A stretch of 64,000 bases of DNA. Origin: Panacagrimonas sp965216805 (GTDB taxonomy: Bacteria; Pseudomonadota; Gammaproteobacteria; Nevskiales; Nevskiaceae). Numbering within the stretch: position 1 is the first letter of the stretch; every line of letters begins with the position of its first letter. Positions 34,992 through 44,470 of this stretch are shown piece by piece. The translations under genes were made by a program, and so were the position numbers. Location: contig NZ_CBDCGN010000003.1 of assembly GCF_965216805.1 (NCBI RefSeq), forward strand, positions 372,001-436,000, read 5' to 3'. The notes below the pieces were generated by a model. The model searched no databases, had not been told where the DNA came from, and saw only the letters and a program-made list of their open reading frames with translations.

Positions 34992-35708
34992 TCAACGCAG
35001 GGTGCCGCCCTGGCCGAAGCGGGCCGGCAGCAGGCCGCGCAGTTCGGCCTCGCTCAGATCGCGCCAGCGACCGCTGGCCAGATTTCCCAGCCGGATGTTG
35101 ACGATGCGCAGCCGCTGCAGGCGCTGCACCCGGTAGCCGCAGGTCTCGCACATGCGGCGGATCTGCCGGTTCAGGCCCTGGGTGAGCACGATGCGAAAGC
35201 TGCGGGCGCCGCTGCGCGTCAGGGTGCAGGGCAGGGTGGTGACCCCCAGTTCGCGCAGGAACACGCCGCGCGCCATGTCGGCCAGAAAGCGGTCCGGGAA
35301 CGGCCGGTCGACCGTCACCGCGTACTCCTTTTCGTGGCGGTTCTCCACGCGCAGGATCTCGTTGACGATGTCGCCGTGGTTGGTGAGCAGGATCAGGCCC
35401 TCCGAATCCTTGTCCAGCCGGCCGATGGGAAAGATGCGCTGCGGGTGGTTGACGAAGTCGATGATGTTGCCGGCCACGTGCCGCTCGGTGGTGCAGGTGA
35501 TGCCGACCGGCTTGTTCAGCGCGAGGTAGACCGCGCTGCTTTTGGCCCCCACCACGCGGCCGTCGACCCGCACCTCGTCGCCGTCCAGCACCTGGGTGCC
35601 GAGGGTCGCAATGACGCCGTTGACGCGCACGCGACCGGCCTCGATCCACTGGTCGGCCTGCCGCCGCGAACACACGCCGGTCTCGGAGATGAACTTGTTC
35701 AGGCGCAT
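34992..35708 (-). CDS. rluF: 23S rRNA pseudouridine synthase RluF (RsuA/RluB/E/F family)
   Basis: A 238-residue pseudouridine synthase with an N-terminal S4 RNA-binding domain (MRLNKFISETGVCSRRQADQWI) and the catalytic motif GRLDKDSEGLILLTNHG. The aspartate of GRLDKDS is the nucleophile. The family also shows LNRQIRRMCETCGY. The length and short tail fit RluF (U2604 of 23S rRNA), although RluB or RsuA homologues are similar. ATG 35708 is the only start that keeps the S4 domain. Confidence 0.85.
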   Translation of the reverse strand: MRLNKFISETGVCSRRQADQWIEAGRVRVNGVIATLGTQVLDGDEVRVDGRVVGAKSSAVYLALNKPVGITCTTERHVAGNIIDFVNHPQRIFPIGRLDKDSEGLILLTNHGDIVNEILRVENRHEKEYAVTVDRPFPDRFLADMARGVFLRELGVTTLPCTLTRSGARSFRIVLTQGLNRQIRRMCETCGYRVQRLQRLRIVNIRLGNLASGRWRDLSEAELRGLLPARFGQGGTLR

Positions 35709-35874
35709 GGAGCGTCACCGGGCGACGCGATGGCGGCGGAGGGTCGCGCAGCCTAGCGCGCCGGCGCCACAGCCAGATATCCGCAGCTTGTTGAAACCCT
35801 TGATCACCGGTTCAATACGGTGCCGGGCGGTCAGGCATCGCGCTGGCGGGTGGTGGGGCCGGGGAGAACGATCG

Positions 35875-38229
35875 ATGGGCCTGCGCATCGGGGTGATGCT
35901 CGCTACGACTGCGGCCTGTTGCGCGGCGGCGGTGGCACCCGATTGCGTCGCGCAGGTTCCCCACATCGTGGTCAACGCCCAGCGCAGCGAGCAGCCGATC
36001 GAGGATGTGCCGGTGTCGGTGAGCGCGCTCGACGGTGAGCACCTGCGCGCGGCGGCGGTGCGCGAGCTGGCCGACGTGGTGCCGCTGCTGCCGGCGGTGC
36101 GCGCGGTGTCCAACGACCCGGGCCTGCCGCAGGTCTACATCCGCGGCTTCGGCACCAATCCCTTCAATCCCGGTTTCGAAAGCTCGGTGGGGCTGGTGCA
36201 GGACGACATCTACCTCGGCCGCCCGGGCTACTTCAACGAACCCCTGTTCGACGTGGCGCGGGTGGAAGTGTTGCGCGGCCCGCAGGGCACGCTGTTCGGC
36301 AAGAACACCAGCGCCGGCCTGTTCGGTGTCCAATCCCGCCTGCCCGGCGTGCACTGGAGCGGCGACGCACGGCTGACCCTGGGCGAGCACGCGGCACAGC
36401 GCCTGGAGGGCGGTGCTGGCGGCCGCTTTGCCGACTGGGGGGCGGTACGCGTCGCCGGGCTGTATCGCGAGGAGGACGGCGAGCTGTTCAACACCTTGCT
36501 GGCGCGCAATGAGCAGGCGCTGCGCCAGCGCGCCGGGCGTCTGAACCTGCTGCTGTCGCCCGCTGCGGACCTGAGCACGCAGGTGCTGGCGCAGACGTCC
36601 GACACCCGCGCGGCGTACTGGCCGTTCCAGCTTCTGGGACTGGACGCCGACACCCGCACCTACCTGCAGGCTTTCGACGCACAGGTCGAGGACGATCCGC
36701 GCAACCAGCGCACCTCGATGAACACGCCCGGCATCATCGAGCGCGGCGCCACCACGGTCGGCATGCGCACGCACTGGCGGCTCGATGGCAGCGCCGGACT
36801 GGACCGGCTGGCGCCGCTGCTGGTGCTGGCGCACTCGGATTTCGATCTCGACCAGCTCGATGATCTCGACGTATCGCCTGCCGATATCGCGCAACTGGAC
36901 AGCCGCGAGGATCACCGCCAGCGCTCGGTCGAGCTGCGCGTGCAGGGCGCGCGGGACGACCTCGGTGATCGCGGCCAGAGCCTGGAATTCCTGGTCGGTC
37001 TCTATGCCTACGACGCGCAGCTCGGCCTGCTGGCCAACGCCCGCGCCGGCCGCGATCTGCCCTCATTTCTGCTGACCCCCGACTTCCTCCAGTTGGCCAG
37101 CGCCAACCACCGCTTCGCGCTGCCGGGTGGCGCCGGCGTGCCCGGCCTGCCGGTGCTGGGCGGACTGGGCGAGCTGCTGATCGGTGACGACCGCTACCGT
37201 TTCGATTACCGCCAGGACGTGGCCTCCAGCGCCCTGTTCGGGCAGCTTGGCTGGCATCTCGGCGAGCGCTGGGCCTACACCCTGGGCCTGCGCCTGAATC
37301 ACGAGCGCAAGCGCGCCACCGCCAGCGGCAGCGCCATTTGTCCGGGGCGCGCGGCCGGACTGCCCAGGCCCTGCGCGCTGCAGACCCTGATCGGCGCGCG
37401 CGATTACCAGCGGGGCGATCTGCGCCGCAGCGTCACCGAGGTATCGCCACGGCTGGTGGCGCAGTACCGCTTCGAGGCCGGCCAGCTCTATCTGTCGCAC
37501 ACACGCGGCTTCAAGAGCGGCGGCTTCAATGCCATCTCGCTGACCGGCGAGGATCTGGAGTTCGACGACGAGCGCGCCGGCGCCACCGAGCTGGGCGGCA
37601 AGCTGCGCACTGCGGACGGCCGCTTGCGCCTGGTTGTTGCGGTGCACCGCACCCGCTTCGATCGCCTGCAGGTGCTGGCCTTCAACGGCGTGTTCTTCGA
37701 TGTCGGCAACGCCGCCTCGGCCACCTCGCAGGGCCTGGAGGCCGAGTTCGAATGGGCCACCGGCTGGCCGGGGTTGAACCTGGCCGGCAGCTTCGGCCTG
37801 CTCGACGCGCGTTACGACGAATATCGCGACGCACCGGCCCCGGTGGCCCAGGGTATCGGCGCCCGGCAGGATCTGAGCGGCCGCCGCATCGCCTTTGCCC
37901 CGCGGCATACCGCGTCGCTCAGTCCATCCTGGCAGGGACTGCTGCGCGCGGCCCGGGTGCGCGTAGCGGTGGACCTGCTGCACCAGGGCGAACAGTTCAC
38001 CGATGCCGATCTGGACCCGGCCACGCGCAGTCCGGCGCATACCCGCATCGATGCCCGTGCCACCGTAAGCACGGTTGACGCGCGCTGGTCGCTGACCTTG
38101 GGCGGGTCCAATCTCGGCGACCGTCGGGTGCTCAACCAAGTGGTCGATTCGGCCTTCTTTCCCGGCACCCACAATGCGATCCAGGCGCGCGGGCGGCAAC
38201 TGTTTGTCACTCTGGGCGCGCGCTTCTGA
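35875..38229 (+). CDS. TonB-dependent outer-membrane receptor
   Basis: A 784-residue receptor. The signal peptide (MGLRIGVMLATTAACCAAAVAPDCVA) is followed by the plug domain, with VPVSVSALDGE, YIRGFGTNPFNPGFESSVG, VDDIYLGRP-like features and RGPQGTLFGKNTSAG. The beta-barrel follows and ends with LFVTLGARF, with C-terminal Phe. It takes up a ferric chelate or other large ligand in a TonB-dependent way; the ligand cannot be deduced. ATG 35875 begins a good signal peptide. It is followed by a two-component system on the same strand (gap of 134 bases). Confidence 0.93.
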   Translation: MGLRIGVMLATTAACCAAAVAPDCVAQVPHIVVNAQRSEQPIEDVPVSVSALDGEHLRAAAVRELADVVPLLPAVRAVSNDPGLPQVYIRGFGTNPFNPGFESSVGLVQDDIYLGRPGYFNEPLFDVARVEVLRGPQGTLFGKNTSAGLFGVQSRLPGVHWSGDARLTLGEHAAQRLEGGAGGRFADWGAVRVAGLYREEDGELFNTLLARNEQALRQRAGRLNLLLSPAADLSTQVLAQTSDTRAAYWPFQLLGLDADTRTYLQAFDAQVEDDPRNQRTSMNTPGIIERGATTVGMRTHWRLDGSAGLDRLAPLLVLAHSDFDLDQLDDLDVSPADIAQLDSREDHRQRSVELRVQGARDDLGDRGQSLEFLVGLYAYDAQLGLLANARAGRDLPSFLLTPDFLQLASANHRFALPGGAGVPGLPVLGGLGELLIGDDRYRFDYRQDVASSALFGQLGWHLGERWAYTLGLRLNHERKRATASGSAICPGRAAGLPRPCALQTLIGARDYQRGDLRRSVTEVSPRLVAQYRFEAGQLYLSHTRGFKSGGFNAISLTGEDLEFDDERAGATELGGKLRTADGRLRLVVAVHRTRFDRLQVLAFNGVFFDVGNAASATSQGLEAEFEWATGWPGLNLAGSFGLLDARYDEYRDAPAPVAQGIGARQDLSGRRIAFAPRHTASLSPSWQGLLRAARVRVAVDLLHQGEQFTDADLDPATRSPAHTRIDARATVSTVDARWSLTLGGSNLGDRRVLNQVVDSAFFPGTHNAIQARGRQLFVTLGARF

Positions 38230-38363
38230 TGCGGCGCATGCCAACCCCTGTCCGAGCCCATTCCCGGTCGCGCCTGGAATCCCATATTCATGGGCTGGCG
38301 CCGCCGACGGCGCGCGTTACAGTGGCGTCGTCCGCAACCTGTGTTTCGCCGCATCCGCCCGCC

Positions 38364-39047
38364 ATGCCCATTGCATCCGTCACGCCCTGGCGCGTCGCGC
38401 TGCTCGAAGACGACAGCGTGGCGCGCCGTTATTTCGAATCCTGTGTGGCGGCGCACGACCAGCTCGAACTGGTGGCGTCCTTCGCTACCCTGGGCGCAGC
38501 CAGGCAATGGTTCGAGCAGCACACCGCGGACGTCCTGCTCACCGATCTGGCGCTACCCGACGGTCACGGCCTGACCCTGATCCGCGAGCTGTCGCGCAGC
38601 CAGCCGGCTTGCGAGATTCTGGTGGTGTCGGTGTTCGGCGACGAAGACAGTGTGATCGCCTGCATCAAGGCCGGCGCCCTGGGCTACATCCACAAGGACT
38701 CGGCGCCCGACGACGTCGGCCAGACCATCATCGACGTCAAGCACGGCGCCTCGCCGATCTCGCCGATGATCGCGCGCAAGATGCTCGCGCACCTGCGCGG
38801 CCCGGTCCCGGCGGTGCCGCGGCCGGCGCCGCAATTGCTGTCGCCGCGCGAATCCGAGGTGCTGGAACTGATGGCGCGCGGCTATTCGTATGCCGAGATC
38901 GCGCGCTCGCAGGCGGTCTCCATCCACACCGTGCAGACGCACATCAAGAACCTGTACGGCAAGCTTGCGGTGCACTCGCGCAGCGAGGCGGTGTTCGAGG
39001 CCAGTCGCATGGGACTGATCCGCAGCATGAAGACTGCGGACACCTGA
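38364..39047 (+). CDS. NarL/FixJ-type response regulator
   Basis: A 227-residue regulator: REC domain with acidic pocket (LLEDD) and phosphoacceptor Asp61 in LLTDLALPDG, and a LuxR-type HTH at the C-terminus (LSPRESEVLELMARGYSYAEIARSQAVS). ATG 38364 begins the domain; 45 upstream in-frame residues are not protein-like. The histidine kinase gene follows seven bases after the stop, so they form one signalling pair. Targets unknown; the TonB receptor upstream is a candidate. Confidence 0.93.
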   Translation: MPIASVTPWRVALLEDDSVARRYFESCVAAHDQLELVASFATLGAARQWFEQHTADVLLTDLALPDGHGLTLIRELSRSQPACEILVVSVFGDEDSVIACIKAGALGYIHKDSAPDDVGQTIIDVKHGASPISPMIARKMLAHLRGPVPAVPRPAPQLLSPRESEVLELMARGYSYAEIARSQAVSIHTVQTHIKNLYGKLAVHSRSEAVFEASRMGLIRSMKTADT

Positions 39048-39053
39048 GAGCCG

Positions 39054-40949
39054 GTGCACCGGCACCTGCCGACCGCGTGGGTCCTCGGCGTCGTGCTGTT
39101 CCTGCGGCCCTGCCTTGCCGCCGCGCTACCGTCGGTGACCCTGCATGCGCAGGCGACACCGCAGCCGGTCGGACAGGTGCAGGCGCTGGCAAACGATGCC
39201 GCGCGGCCACCGGGCGCCCGCGCGGCCTGGCAGGACACCACGCTGCCGGACCGCTGGCTACACACCCGCCCCGACTACGCCGGCACCGTCTGGTATCGCT
39301 TTGCGGTGATCCTCGACGCCGCGCCGCAGGCGCCGATCGCGCTGGTGTTGCCCAAGCTGTCGATGAATGCCGACCTGTGGATCGACGGCATGCTGACGGG
39401 CCGGCACGGTCGCATGGACCCCCCGCTGAGCCGCCATTGGAACCGCCCGCTGATGTTCCAGCCGCCGCTCACCGCGTGGCGGACCGGTCCCAACGAGGTG
39501 CACATCCGGGTCAAGGCGCGGGCCGGTCAGGACGGTGGCCTGGGGCGTCTGTGGATCGGACCGGCCGACAGTACGGCGCCGCTCTACGAACGGCGCCGCT
39601 TCCGCCAGTCCACCCTGGTGCTGATCGCCAACATCTCGGTGTTCGCCCTCGGGTTGTTCTTTCTGTTCATCTGGGCACGCAAGCGCCAGGACGTGCACTA
39701 CGGCTACTTCGCAGCCGGCACGCTGCTGTGGGGGCTGGCCAATACCAACATGGCCACCGCCGAGCCGCCGCTCGCCGATGCCGTGTGGGAATGGTTCGCC
39801 CACATGATGCTGATCTGGGGCTTGCTGCTGCTGGGCCTGTTCGGCCTGCGCTTCGGCGGCCAGCGCCGGCTGCGCCTGGAATGGGCGGTGCTGGTTTTCG
39901 CGCTGGCCGGCGGCGCTGCGCTGGCACTGGCGCCGGAGACCTGGCGCGATGCGGTGGACCTGGTGCTGTTGGTGCCGGTGATTGCGCTCGGGTGTTTCGG
40001 GATGGTGTCGGTGGCCCGCGCCATCCGCCCGCGGCCGCTGCACGACCATGTGCTGTTTGCCGTTGCCGCGGCTACCACCCTGGGCATGGGCGCGCACGAC
40101 TGGCTGCTCAAGGCCGGTCACCTGCCCTACGAACATGCCTACGCCCTGCCCTTCATTGCCCCGGTGCTGCTCGGCGCCATGGCCTGGCTGGTCGCCGGAG
40201 AGTTCGCCCGTGCGCAGCAAGACCTGGCCCAGCTCAACCGCGAACTGGGCACCCGCGTCGAGGCGCGCGAACGCGAACTGCGCGAGTCCTACGCTCAGCT
40301 CGGCGAGAGCGAGCGTCAGCGCGCGGTGATCGCCGAACGCGCGCGCATCCTGCGCGACATGCACGATGGTGTCGGCACCCATCTGTCGGCGGCGATCCGT
40401 CAGATCGAGACCGGCAGCGCCTCGTCGGCCGAGGTGGCGCAGTCGCTGCGCGACTCGCTCGACCAGCTCAAGCTGTCGGTGGACGCGATGAACCTGCCGC
40501 CCGGCGACGTCAACGCCCTGCTCGCCGCGCTGCGCTACCGCCTGCAGCCGCGCCTGCGCGCCTCCGGTCTGGAGCTGGACTGGCAGGTCGACGAACTGCC
40601 GCTGTGGCCGCAGGGCGACGGTACGGCGATGCGTCACCTGCAGTACATGCTGTTCGAGCTGTTCTCCAATGCCCTGCAGCACGCCGGCGCGCGAAGCCTG
40701 ACGCTGAGCGCACGCGCCGACGGCGCGGGCATCGAGATCGGTCTGCACGATGACGGTCAGGGCTTCGGCGTGCCGCCGGAGCAGGCGCTGCGCAGCGTGC
40801 GCGAGCGCGCCGTGCTGATCGACGCGCGGCTCGTGGTGGACACCGGGCCCGGCGGCAGTCGCGTGGGCATCCGCTTGCCGCTGGGCGATGCAGCTTCCAG
40901 TGCCGGTAGGGGCGGCTCTTCGACGCCTTCCGCAACCCGTGAAAGTTGA
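39054..40949 (+). CDS. Sensor histidine kinase with extracytoplasmic 7TMR-DISM module
   Basis: A 631-residue membrane kinase. A signal or anchor is followed by a galactose-binding-like extracellular domain (about 60-185) and seven hydrophobic segments (about 190-385) of the 7TMR-DISM type. A coiled coil leads to the HisKA_3 dimerization domain with phosphoacceptor His437 in RDMHDGVGTHLS, and then a HATPase domain (LFELFSNALQHAGA, DDGQGFG). Start GTG 39054, seven bases after the response regulator stop. The ligand is unknown; carbohydrate-like binding is usual for the extracellular module. Confidence 0.9.
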   Translation: MHRHLPTAWVLGVVLFLRPCLAAALPSVTLHAQATPQPVGQVQALANDAARPPGARAAWQDTTLPDRWLHTRPDYAGTVWYRFAVILDAAPQAPIALVLPKLSMNADLWIDGMLTGRHGRMDPPLSRHWNRPLMFQPPLTAWRTGPNEVHIRVKARAGQDGGLGRLWIGPADSTAPLYERRRFRQSTLVLIANISVFALGLFFLFIWARKRQDVHYGYFAAGTLLWGLANTNMATAEPPLADAVWEWFAHMMLIWGLLLLGLFGLRFGGQRRLRLEWAVLVFALAGGAALALAPETWRDAVDLVLLVPVIALGCFGMVSVARAIRPRPLHDHVLFAVAAATTLGMGAHDWLLKAGHLPYEHAYALPFIAPVLLGAMAWLVAGEFARAQQDLAQLNRELGTRVEARERELRESYAQLGESERQRAVIAERARILRDMHDGVGTHLSAAIRQIETGSASSAEVAQSLRDSLDQLKLSVDAMNLPPGDVNALLAALRYRLQPRLRASGLELDWQVDELPLWPQGDGTAMRHLQYMLFELFSNALQHAGARSLTLSARADGAGIEIGLHDDGQGFGVPPEQALRSVRERAVLIDARLVVDTGPGGSRVGIRLPLGDAASSAGRGGSSTPSATRES

Positions 40950-41021
40950 TCCCGCGTTGTAGCGCGGTCCGCTGCGCGCGCGAACCGGTGGCGCAGCCGG
41001 TGCGAGTTCCCCGCTGCGTGG

Positions 41022-41068
41022 CTCCCCAATTCATGTGATGTGCAGTCGACCGACGGCGATTTAGCGTT
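41022..41068 (+). promoter_or_regulatory. Shared two-part upstream element, copy A
   Basis: CTCCCCAATTCATGTGA (41022-41038), 23 bases, then TAGCGTT (41062-41068). The same two words with the same 23-base spacing precede the papain-like gene on the other strand (52845-52799). The distance from the 17-mer to the LysM gene ATG is 105 bases. A promoter or operator is inferred; the sigma factor is unknown. Confidence 0.65.
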
Positions 41069-41143
41069 GCGCCCGACTTGCTGGGTTGCGCCCGCCTTCG
41101 GCGCAACGCGCATCCCGTCGTCATCGCCGGAGCGTGATGCACC

Positions 41144-42202
41144 ATGTCTTCCTCGAACATCGACACCCAGCGGCGGATTGCCACGATCCGCGAAAGGCGG
41201 GCGCAGCTGACCCGGATACTGGAGAGCCAGAAGCGCATCCTGGATTACTGCGACCGCAACGATCTCTGGGAAAATATGCCGTGGTTCGACACGCGGCCTC
41301 AGAAACGCTCGGGCGATCTGCTTCATGTATTCATCGCCGGTTCGAAGGTCAGGGAGCTGCTGACCAGCGACATCGAACGGATCAACAAGCATATGAAGCT
41401 GTTGGAATCCGAGCTGGCACGTGCCCGGCGCGTTCCGAACCGGACCAACCGTATCCGCAATGCGCGGGACGATCTGCGAATTTCCGAGCAGCGGGTGCGG
41501 CAGGATATCGATCGCATCATTCGCAACGCCGAAAAACGCGGCCATCTTTCGGGCGAGGAAACCGAGGCGATCCAATCCGCCCTGGGTGGCATCATCGACA
41601 AGGCCATCATCGTTGCCAAGCTCGATCAGAATCGAGCCGCTGTCGCCAAGCTGGTGGGCCTGGTGGCGGAGTTGTACACGGTTGATGGAGTCGAGACGGA
41701 CGCCGCTCGGAAGGGCATGGAGGTGGCCGGGTCCGTGGCGAAGGCCCGCGCGCAGCAGGGGCTGAAGAATCTGAACAAGGGCGGCAAGGTCACCGCCGAA
41801 AGCGCGCGAGCGCTGTTCGATAGCCTGGCCGATGCATCGCTGATCGGGGTCGATGTATCCGCGCTCCATGGGCAGGCGCTGGGCGTTGTCGACCACGAGT
41901 TGCAGGCGGCGGAAAAGCGCTTCCGCAACAGCCCGACCTCGGACAACTTCGTCGCGATGCAAAAGATCGAAAACATCAGCATCGAGATGGGCGGCGACGC
42001 GGTCGAGCACCCGCCCAAGGGGCTGCGCCGGGTCAAAACGGGCGACCGTCACCAGGTGGCGCGGGGCGAAACGCTCAGCGGCATATCCAAGCTGTACTAC
42101 GGTTCCTTTTCATTCTGGGACGTGATCCTTCGACACAATCGCGCACTGTGGCCGAACACCGACGCACCTCGGCCCGGCTCCGAGCTGCAGATTCCCTTCT
42201 GA
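41144..42202 (+). CDS. Cytoplasmic LysM-domain protein with coiled-coil N-terminal region
   Basis: A 352-residue protein without signal peptide or transmembrane segment. The first 160 residues are strongly helical and probably coiled coil (RIATIRERRAQLTRILESQK, NDLRISEQRVRQDIDRIIRN-like). Residues 304-352 form a LysM-like domain (VARGETLSGISKLYYGSFSF, NRALWPNTDAPRPGSELQIP). LysM normally binds peptidoglycan outside the cell. A signal-less LysM protein with WPNTDAPRPG as in phage or eCIS baseplate LysM proteins suggests a tail/baseplate or export-cargo role. No phage genes are nearby. It carries the shared upstream element. Confidence 0.7.
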   Translation: MSSSNIDTQRRIATIRERRAQLTRILESQKRILDYCDRNDLWENMPWFDTRPQKRSGDLLHVFIAGSKVRELLTSDIERINKHMKLLESELARARRVPNRTNRIRNARDDLRISEQRVRQDIDRIIRNAEKRGHLSGEETEAIQSALGGIIDKAIIVAKLDQNRAAVAKLVGLVAELYTVDGVETDAARKGMEVAGSVAKARAQQGLKNLNKGGKVTAESARALFDSLADASLIGVDVSALHGQALGVVDHELQAAEKRFRNSPTSDNFVAMQKIENISIEMGGDAVEHPPKGLRRVKTGDRHQVARGETLSGISKLYYGSFSFWDVILRHNRALWPNTDAPRPGSELQIPF

Positions 42203-42253
42203 TCGGGCGGCGGCGCGGTCACGCATCGGGCCCGCGCTTTGGCTTCCGGGCGG

Positions 42254-43567
42254 CTATCCGATCAGCAGCACCTGCCGGTACAGCGCGCCGAAATCCTTCG
42301 CCGCCGCGGCGTCGAAATGCGCGAGCCGGTAGCGCACGGTGAGAAACATGCGGTCTTCCATCGAGGCCGCGCCCACCGATACCCCGGCGGGCATCGGCGC
42401 GGGCGGGGTGAAGTAGAGGTCGGTGATCTTGCCGGCGTCGCCCATGCTCGGGCTGGTGGCGAGGCGGCCGAGGTTGGACAGGATGGTGGTTTCCATCAGG
42501 CTGCCGGCGAACAGCGGGAACAGTTCCTTGAGCCGCGCCTTGAGCACGGCGGGGAACAGCTTCGGCAGTTCGAGCAGATCGATCAGCACGCCGGCGGCGC
42601 CGGCTTCCTTGTACTCGGTGGTCTGCCTGCACACGGCTTGGGTCGTCGCGGCGAAATCGGTCTGCGCGCTGGCCGGCAGCGACACCGAAACGTAGGACGA
42701 GAAGTTGGTCACCACCTCGAACCACCAGTCCTCGGGCCGCAGGTTCACCGGCATCATGATGCTGGTGCGCCCATTGCGTGCGCCGTGCTGCGCGTTCCAT
42801 TGCTTGATGGTCAGAGCGAGGCCGGCGAGCAGCATGTCGTTGACCGTTGCCGGCTTGACGCGCCGGGCCATGAACTGTTTGGTTTCCTTGGGCGAGAACG
42901 CCAGCAGCTCGAAGCCGTAGCCGGGCAGCGTGTCCGGGTGTTTCACCTCGACGCCGCGACCCTTGATGCGCGTCGGCGGGTTGCGCGCCTTGTCCAGATG
43001 ATCGAGCAGCAGCTTAATGCGCTCGATGCGCTGCGTGAGCGTTTTCGATCCGGCGAGCTTTTTGAGATCGCGCACCGACAGCGGATCGAGCGCGGGCACC
43101 GGGTCCGGCTCGCCCGCGTAGTGGCGCACGATGGACTGGATGATGCGGAAGGTGCTCAGTCCGTCGCCCATGGTGTGGTTGACGTTGATCATCAGCCAGT
43201 CGCCCTTGGGGTGATGCACGAGGTAGATCATGAAACCCGGCGACAGCGACAGCGGCACCTGGATGCTCTGCAGCCGCGAGCGATGCGCGGCGACGTCCTT
43301 GTCGGTCCTGGCGTCGTAGACCGTCAGCGGCAGGTGATCGATCTGCTCGGGGATGTCCCAGAAGTAGCGCACTGCGCCTTCGCCATAGGGCTGGATGCGG
43401 GCCCGCGCGATGGGATGTTTTTCGGTGGCGTAGCGGATGCTGTCGCGCAGTCGCGTTTCTTCGATGCGACCGGTCACGCGCACCTCGACCTGCACGCTCC
43501 AGGTATCGGGGCGGCGGTCCATGTTGAGAAAGGTGGATTCGAGGTGATTGAACTCGGCGGTCTGCAT
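42254..43567 (-). CDS. Condensation/WS-DGAT-like acyltransferase
   Basis: A 437-residue member of the condensation-domain superfamily. The catalytic motif is NHTMGDG (His131, Asp135, Gly136), where HHxxxDG is usual. The second half has the IMMPVNLRPEDWWFEVVTNFSS and NLGRL(A)TSPSMG segments characteristic of WS/DGAT-type (wax ester synthase) or PapA-type enzymes. It probably transfers an acyl group from CoA to an alcohol to make a wax ester, triacylglycerol or complex lipid. ATG 43567 (MQTAEFNHLE) is chosen over an upstream ATG that would add 11 unconserved residues. Confidence 0.8.
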   Translation of the reverse strand: MQTAEFNHLESTFLNMDRRPDTWSVQVEVRVTGRIEETRLRDSIRYATEKHPIARARIQPYGEGAVRYFWDIPEQIDHLPLTVYDARTDKDVAAHRSRLQSIQVPLSLSPGFMIYLVHHPKGDWLMINVNHTMGDGLSTFRIIQSIVRHYAGEPDPVPALDPLSVRDLKKLAGSKTLTQRIERIKLLLDHLDKARNPPTRIKGRGVEVKHPDTLPGYGFELLAFSPKETKQFMARRVKPATVNDMLLAGLALTIKQWNAQHGARNGRTSIMMPVNLRPEDWWFEVVTNFSSYVSVSLPASAQTDFAATTQAVCRQTTEYKEAGAAGVLIDLLELPKLFPAVLKARLKELFPLFAGSLMETTILSNLGRLATSPSMGDAGKITDLYFTPPAPMPAGVSVGAASMEDRMFLTVRYRLAHFDAAAAKDFGALYRQVLLIG

Positions 43568-43726
43568 GTCGTTCTCCCAGGGATTTCTGCTTGTGTGCAC
43601 AGCCTAGCGTGACCGGCCTCGGTAAGGGTTCGGACGCCTTGCCGCGCCCCGCGCGCGGAAGCTACCGTGACCGGGCGGAACAACAGGCGAGCGTAGCCAC
43701 TGGCCGCTCAATAACCGGGGATGGAC

Positions 43727-44449
43727 ATGAGTCGAATGCTGATTCTGGGATATGGGGTTGCCAGCTATGCGTTGTTCTTCGGGGTATTCCTGTACCTGAT
43801 CGGCTTTGCCTGCGACCTGGTGGTACCGAAGACCGTGAGCAGCGGCGTGCCCGGCCCGTTGCTGCCGGCGCTGGCGATCAATCTCGGCCTGCTGCTGTTG
43901 TTCGGGGTGCAGCACAGCGTGATGCCGAGGCCGGCGTTCAAGCGCTGGATCACCCAGTGGCTGCCGCAGGCGATGGAGCGCAGCACCTATGTGCTGGCGA
44001 CCAGCGTCGTGCTGATCCTTACCTTCGCCTACTGGCAGCCATTGCCCGGCATGGTGTGGCAGGCGCAGACGCCGGCCCTGGTGTGGACCTTGTGGGGTCT
44101 CAATGCGCTGGGTTGGCTGCTGGTGCTGGTCGCCACCTTTCTGACCAATCACTTCGACCTGTTCGGGCTGCGCCAGGTGTGGTTGAACTGGGTGCGCCGT
44201 AGCTACACCCCGGTGCCGTTCCGCGAGTATTTTCTATACCGCTGGATTCGCCATCCGATGATGCTGGGGTTGTTCATCGCATTCTGGTCGGTGCCGGTGA
44301 TGAGCGTCAGCCACCTGATGTTCAGCGCGGGCATGTCGATCTACATCTTCATCGGCGTGCACTTTGAAGAGCGCGGCCTGCGCGTGGAGCTGGGTCAGCC
44401 TTATCGTGATTACGCGCTGCGTACCGGAAGATTCCTGCCGCACTTCTGA
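43727..44449 (+). CDS. mddA: Methanethiol S-methyltransferase MddA
   Basis: A 240-residue polytopic membrane protein of the NnrU/isoprenylcysteine methyltransferase-like family. Hallmarks are the MddA-type QHSVMPRPAFKRW and MERSTYVLATS segments, TLWGLNALGWLLVL, and YFLYRWIRHPMMLGLFIAFW near the end. It methylates methanethiol to dimethylsulfide with SAM. Two ATGs lie six bases apart (43721 and 43727); the second has the better-spaced GGGG ribosome site. The SDR gene follows 21 bases later. Residue counts place it close to the family norm of about 260. Confidence 0.82.
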   Translation: MSRMLILGYGVASYALFFGVFLYLIGFACDLVVPKTVSSGVPGPLLPALAINLGLLLLFGVQHSVMPRPAFKRWITQWLPQAMERSTYVLATSVVLILTFAYWQPLPGMVWQAQTPALVWTLWGLNALGWLLVLVATFLTNHFDLFGLRQVWLNWVRRSYTPVPFREYFLYRWIRHPMMLGLFIAFWSVPVMSVSHLMFSAGMSIYIFIGVHFEERGLRVELGQPYRDYALRTGRFLPHF

Positions 44450-44470
44450 CAGCCCGCAACGGAGCCTGAC

